NCBI GenBank assembly: GCA_903924205.1
Contig: CAIYAP010000003.1
Coordinates: 20,040 to 84,039, forward strand
Direction of reading: 5' to 3'
DNA: 64,000 nucleotides
DNA from: an uncultured Actinomycetes bacterium
GTDB taxonomy: Bacteria; Actinomycetota; Acidimicrobiia; Acidimicrobiales; RAAP-2
Below, piece by piece: positions 62,422 to 64,000 of this stretch (the stretch's first letter is position 1; the number at the start of each line of letters is the position of its first letter). The position numbers and the translations under genes are program-made. Below the pieces are notes generated by a model. That model saw only the letters and a program-made list of their open reading frames with translations, was not told the origin of the DNA and did not search any database.

Positions 62422-62662
62422 GAAATTCATCTCCGAACGCGGCGGTAAGTCGCTCATTCAGGTCAGGCCGGAGGGCAGCTCAGGCCTCATCGGAACCGAC
62501 GATCGTGACTGCCTGCGCTTCGCCATGCAGCGGATAGAGGAACGCAATCTCGCTCAGTGCAGCGATCAGTTTGGGAAACTGACCTCGCTCACGTCCGAGG
62601 TTGCCGAAAGCCCAGTCCCTACTTGGAAATACTCGTTTGGCCTCCAGACTCAATGTTGGTTT

Positions 62663-62691
62663 GGGCGGTCCATGGGCGGTCCATGGGCGCT
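62663..62691. repeat. Right arm of a 29-bp inverted repeat
   Basis: Reverse complement of 62393-62421 with two mismatches. The arms carry two copies of GGGCGGTCCATGG-like units, so each arm is also an internal direct repeat. Confidence 0.8.
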
Positions 62692-62924
62692 TGACCAAGA
62701 TGCCAGCGGTTCCCGCTGGGCAATGCCGTAGACACGACGTTTCGACCGAGCAAAGCACGGACAGTCAATGGAGCCGCTCTTTGTCAACTTGCGAAGCCGA
62801 TATCTCCGTCCTGCTCCTGATGGTCTCATCGATGGTGTCATTCGAAATCCATCAGTCTGACCAAATTTCCGTTGACGTGCGTTCGTCAACCTTCTAGTTT
62901 CAGAGAAGGGTTAGGAGGCATGAT

Positions 62925-64000
62925 TTGCGGATTCGGTTGAAGCAAACGGGGCGCCTTCTTGCGGCGACAATTGCAGGGTCGCTCGTTGTTCCGAGCATTA
63001 CAGCAGGAGTGGCAACCGCCAGTCCGTCAGCTTCGCCGGTGATTCAGCGCCCTCTCGTGGCCAAGAAAGCGCCCACTCGCCTCGGAATACCCCGTGTGAA
63101 CAGGACGGCGTCGCGGCTGTCCTCGAACGGTTTGATTTGCGCTCAAGGCGCAGTCCTGCCTCCAGTGTCACAGAACACGCTCTCTTGGGTTGCAGTGTCT
63201 TCAGCCAACGAAGTGGAAATGGTGAACGAAGCAACTGGTGCAGTTGTGGGGTCACCAATCGCACTACCGACCAGTTCCAACCCGACCTCGATTGCCTACT
63301 GGCAGCCTGCACCGGGCAGTTCAGTCACGAGCAGTGACCCGATTGTTGTTACAGCCAATGCCAACGACACGGTCACTTTCATTGACACTGTCACAAAGCA
63401 GATCATCTCGACCCTGTCACTTGGGAGTGGCTCGAATCCCACCTCAATTGCAGTGAGTCCGACCACCGATTTCGCAGTGGTGTCTGACACCGCTTCTGGC
63501 AGCGCCAGAGTTCAGATGATCTCGATGAAGACGAGGTCCATCGTCAAGACCTTTGCCTCGGTCGCCGGAGGATCAAACGTGATCAGCCAGGTGATTTTCG
63601 ACCCAAGCGGGTACTGGGTCGACGCAGCGGCGCCGTCTCTTCACAAGATCTTTGCCTTTGAGCAGACGTCATCGACTAGTCCCTACTTCACGCAACCGAC
63701 CGGTTCGACCTACACGGGCTCATCGAGCTTCAATCCCACGGGTCTTGCTGCTGACGAGTCGAATCCCGCCGCAACGTCCTTATTTGTGACGAGCAATGGG
63801 TCGAGTACGACACTGTCGACCTTCACCAACGATCCGCCGTCTTCGCCTTCGACGACCTACACCTTCTCTGGCGGCGCGCCGACGCGCATTGCTGTTTCAC
63901 CAGGGGCTGTCGATGCCTACGTAGAGATTCCATCGACCAACAAGGTCGACGTCGTGACGCTGACGGGCACCGTTGGCGCAACTCCCTACACCACGACGAC
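62925..64000 (+). CDS. Secreted beta-propeller-like protein (cut by window edge)
   Basis: An open frame runs from TTG 62925 to the window end (about 358 residues) without a stop. AGGAGG lies 6 bases before the TTG. The nearby ATG 62920 gives only six codons, so TTG is the likely start. A signal peptide is visible (RLKQTGRLLAATIAGSLVVPSITAGVATA), then repeated propeller-like blades (SNPTSIAYWQP, NPTSIAVSPTTDFAVVSD, PTRIAVSPGAVDAYVEIPSTNKVDVV) of the YVTN type. It is probably an exported surface protein, as others in this genome. The 3' end lies beyond the window. Confidence 0.82.
   Translation, partial: MRIRLKQTGRLLAATIAGSLVVPSITAGVATASPSASPVIQRPLVAKKAPTRLGIPRVNRTASRLSSNGLICAQGAVLPPVSQNTLSWVAVSSANEVEMVNEATGAVVGSPIALPTSSNPTSIAYWQPAPGSSVTSSDPIVVTANANDTVTFIDTVTKQIISTLSLGSGSNPTSIAVSPTTDFAVVSDTASGSARVQMISMKTRSIVKTFASVAGGSNVISQVIFDPSGYWVDAAAPSLHKIFAFEQTSSTSPYFTQPTGSTYTGSSSFNPTGLAADESNPAATSLFVTSNGSSTTLSTFTNDPPSSPSTTYTFSGGAPTRIAVSPGAVDAYVEIPSTNKVDVVTLTGTVGATPYTTT

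Larger units (their letters stand above)
61951..62924. other. 974-bp noncoding, repeat-rich stretch
   Basis: No convincing protein gene was found. It contains the tRNA-Gly 3' half (62205-62250), direct repeats of GAAGCGCCC (62337-62400) and a 29-bp inverted repeat with arms at 62393-62421 and 62663-62691. Short frames here, such as 62411-62731, are without ribosome sites and run through repeats, so they are probably not genes. Confidence 0.55.

Noticed and set aside
62411..62731. A 106-residue gene in the repeat region
   Set aside because: The frame runs through inverted-repeat sequence, has no ribosome site and resembles nothing known.

Overview
The window looks like a chromosomal segment of a moderately high-GC actinobacterium. 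Supporting signs are GAF-ANTAR regulators, F420-type LLM oxidoreductases, separate proline dehydrogenase and P5C dehydrogenase genes, many GTG/TTG starts and 4-bp start/stop overlaps. Large secreted fibronectin-III (FnIII) proteins, Thr/Ser tails and a sorting-signal remnant suggest an Acidimicrobiia-like lineage. The heliorhodopsin fits a freshwater or sunlit habitat. The lineage is inference; no rRNA or phylogenetic marker was analysed.

Layout. 1-4.5 kb: an ABC-2 exporter, then purA-purB with overlapping start/stop. 4.6-8.2 kb: a frameshifted membrane glycosyltransferase, two GAF-ANTAR regulators and an exported protein of unknown function, closed by a perfect bidirectional terminator. 8.2-12.6 kb: a basic small protein, a PHP phosphoesterase divergent from pyrE, and a GT87 membrane glycosyltransferase. 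11.6-15.4 kb (minus): tRNA-Asp, tRNA-Phe, P5C dehydrogenase, proline dehydrogenase and a serine hydrolase. 15.5-23.4 kb: housekeeping and accessory enzymes, plus a 54-residue zinc-binding protein. 23.5-31.5 kb: a FnIII/OmpA-like surface protein, TetR regulators, hydrolases, an orphan C-terminal fragment of a second FnIII/OmpA-like protein, and a class A beta-lactamase-like protein.

31.5-38.6 kb: amidase, a dual-specificity phosphatase operon, a DUF1330 protein, a HELIORHODOPSIN, an NAD-dependent reductase and formate-THF ligase. 38.7-47.3 kb: a 1690-residue secreted protein with about 13 FnIII modules, an S33 peptidase, a DUF2130 protein with nuclease-like motifs, an S51 peptidase and two gene remnants. 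47.4-55.7 kb: a complete overlapping recC-recB-recD operon. 55.8-59.2 kb: DUF4287, an MFS exporter, and a DUF2256 zinc protein overlapping an FeS-cluster photolyase.

59.2-62.9 kb differs in character. It carries hipBA with a regular three-operator array, an AT-richer orphan gene, an orphan 3' half of tRNA-Gly(CCC) that resembles an integration att site, and then repeat-rich noncoding DNA. The window ends inside a secreted beta-propeller-like protein that starts at a TTG.

The most notable items are the heliorhodopsin, the hipBA operator array beside the tRNA-Gly remnant, the photolyase with its zinc-protein partner, and the decay or rearrangement traces in the FnIII surface-protein genes.
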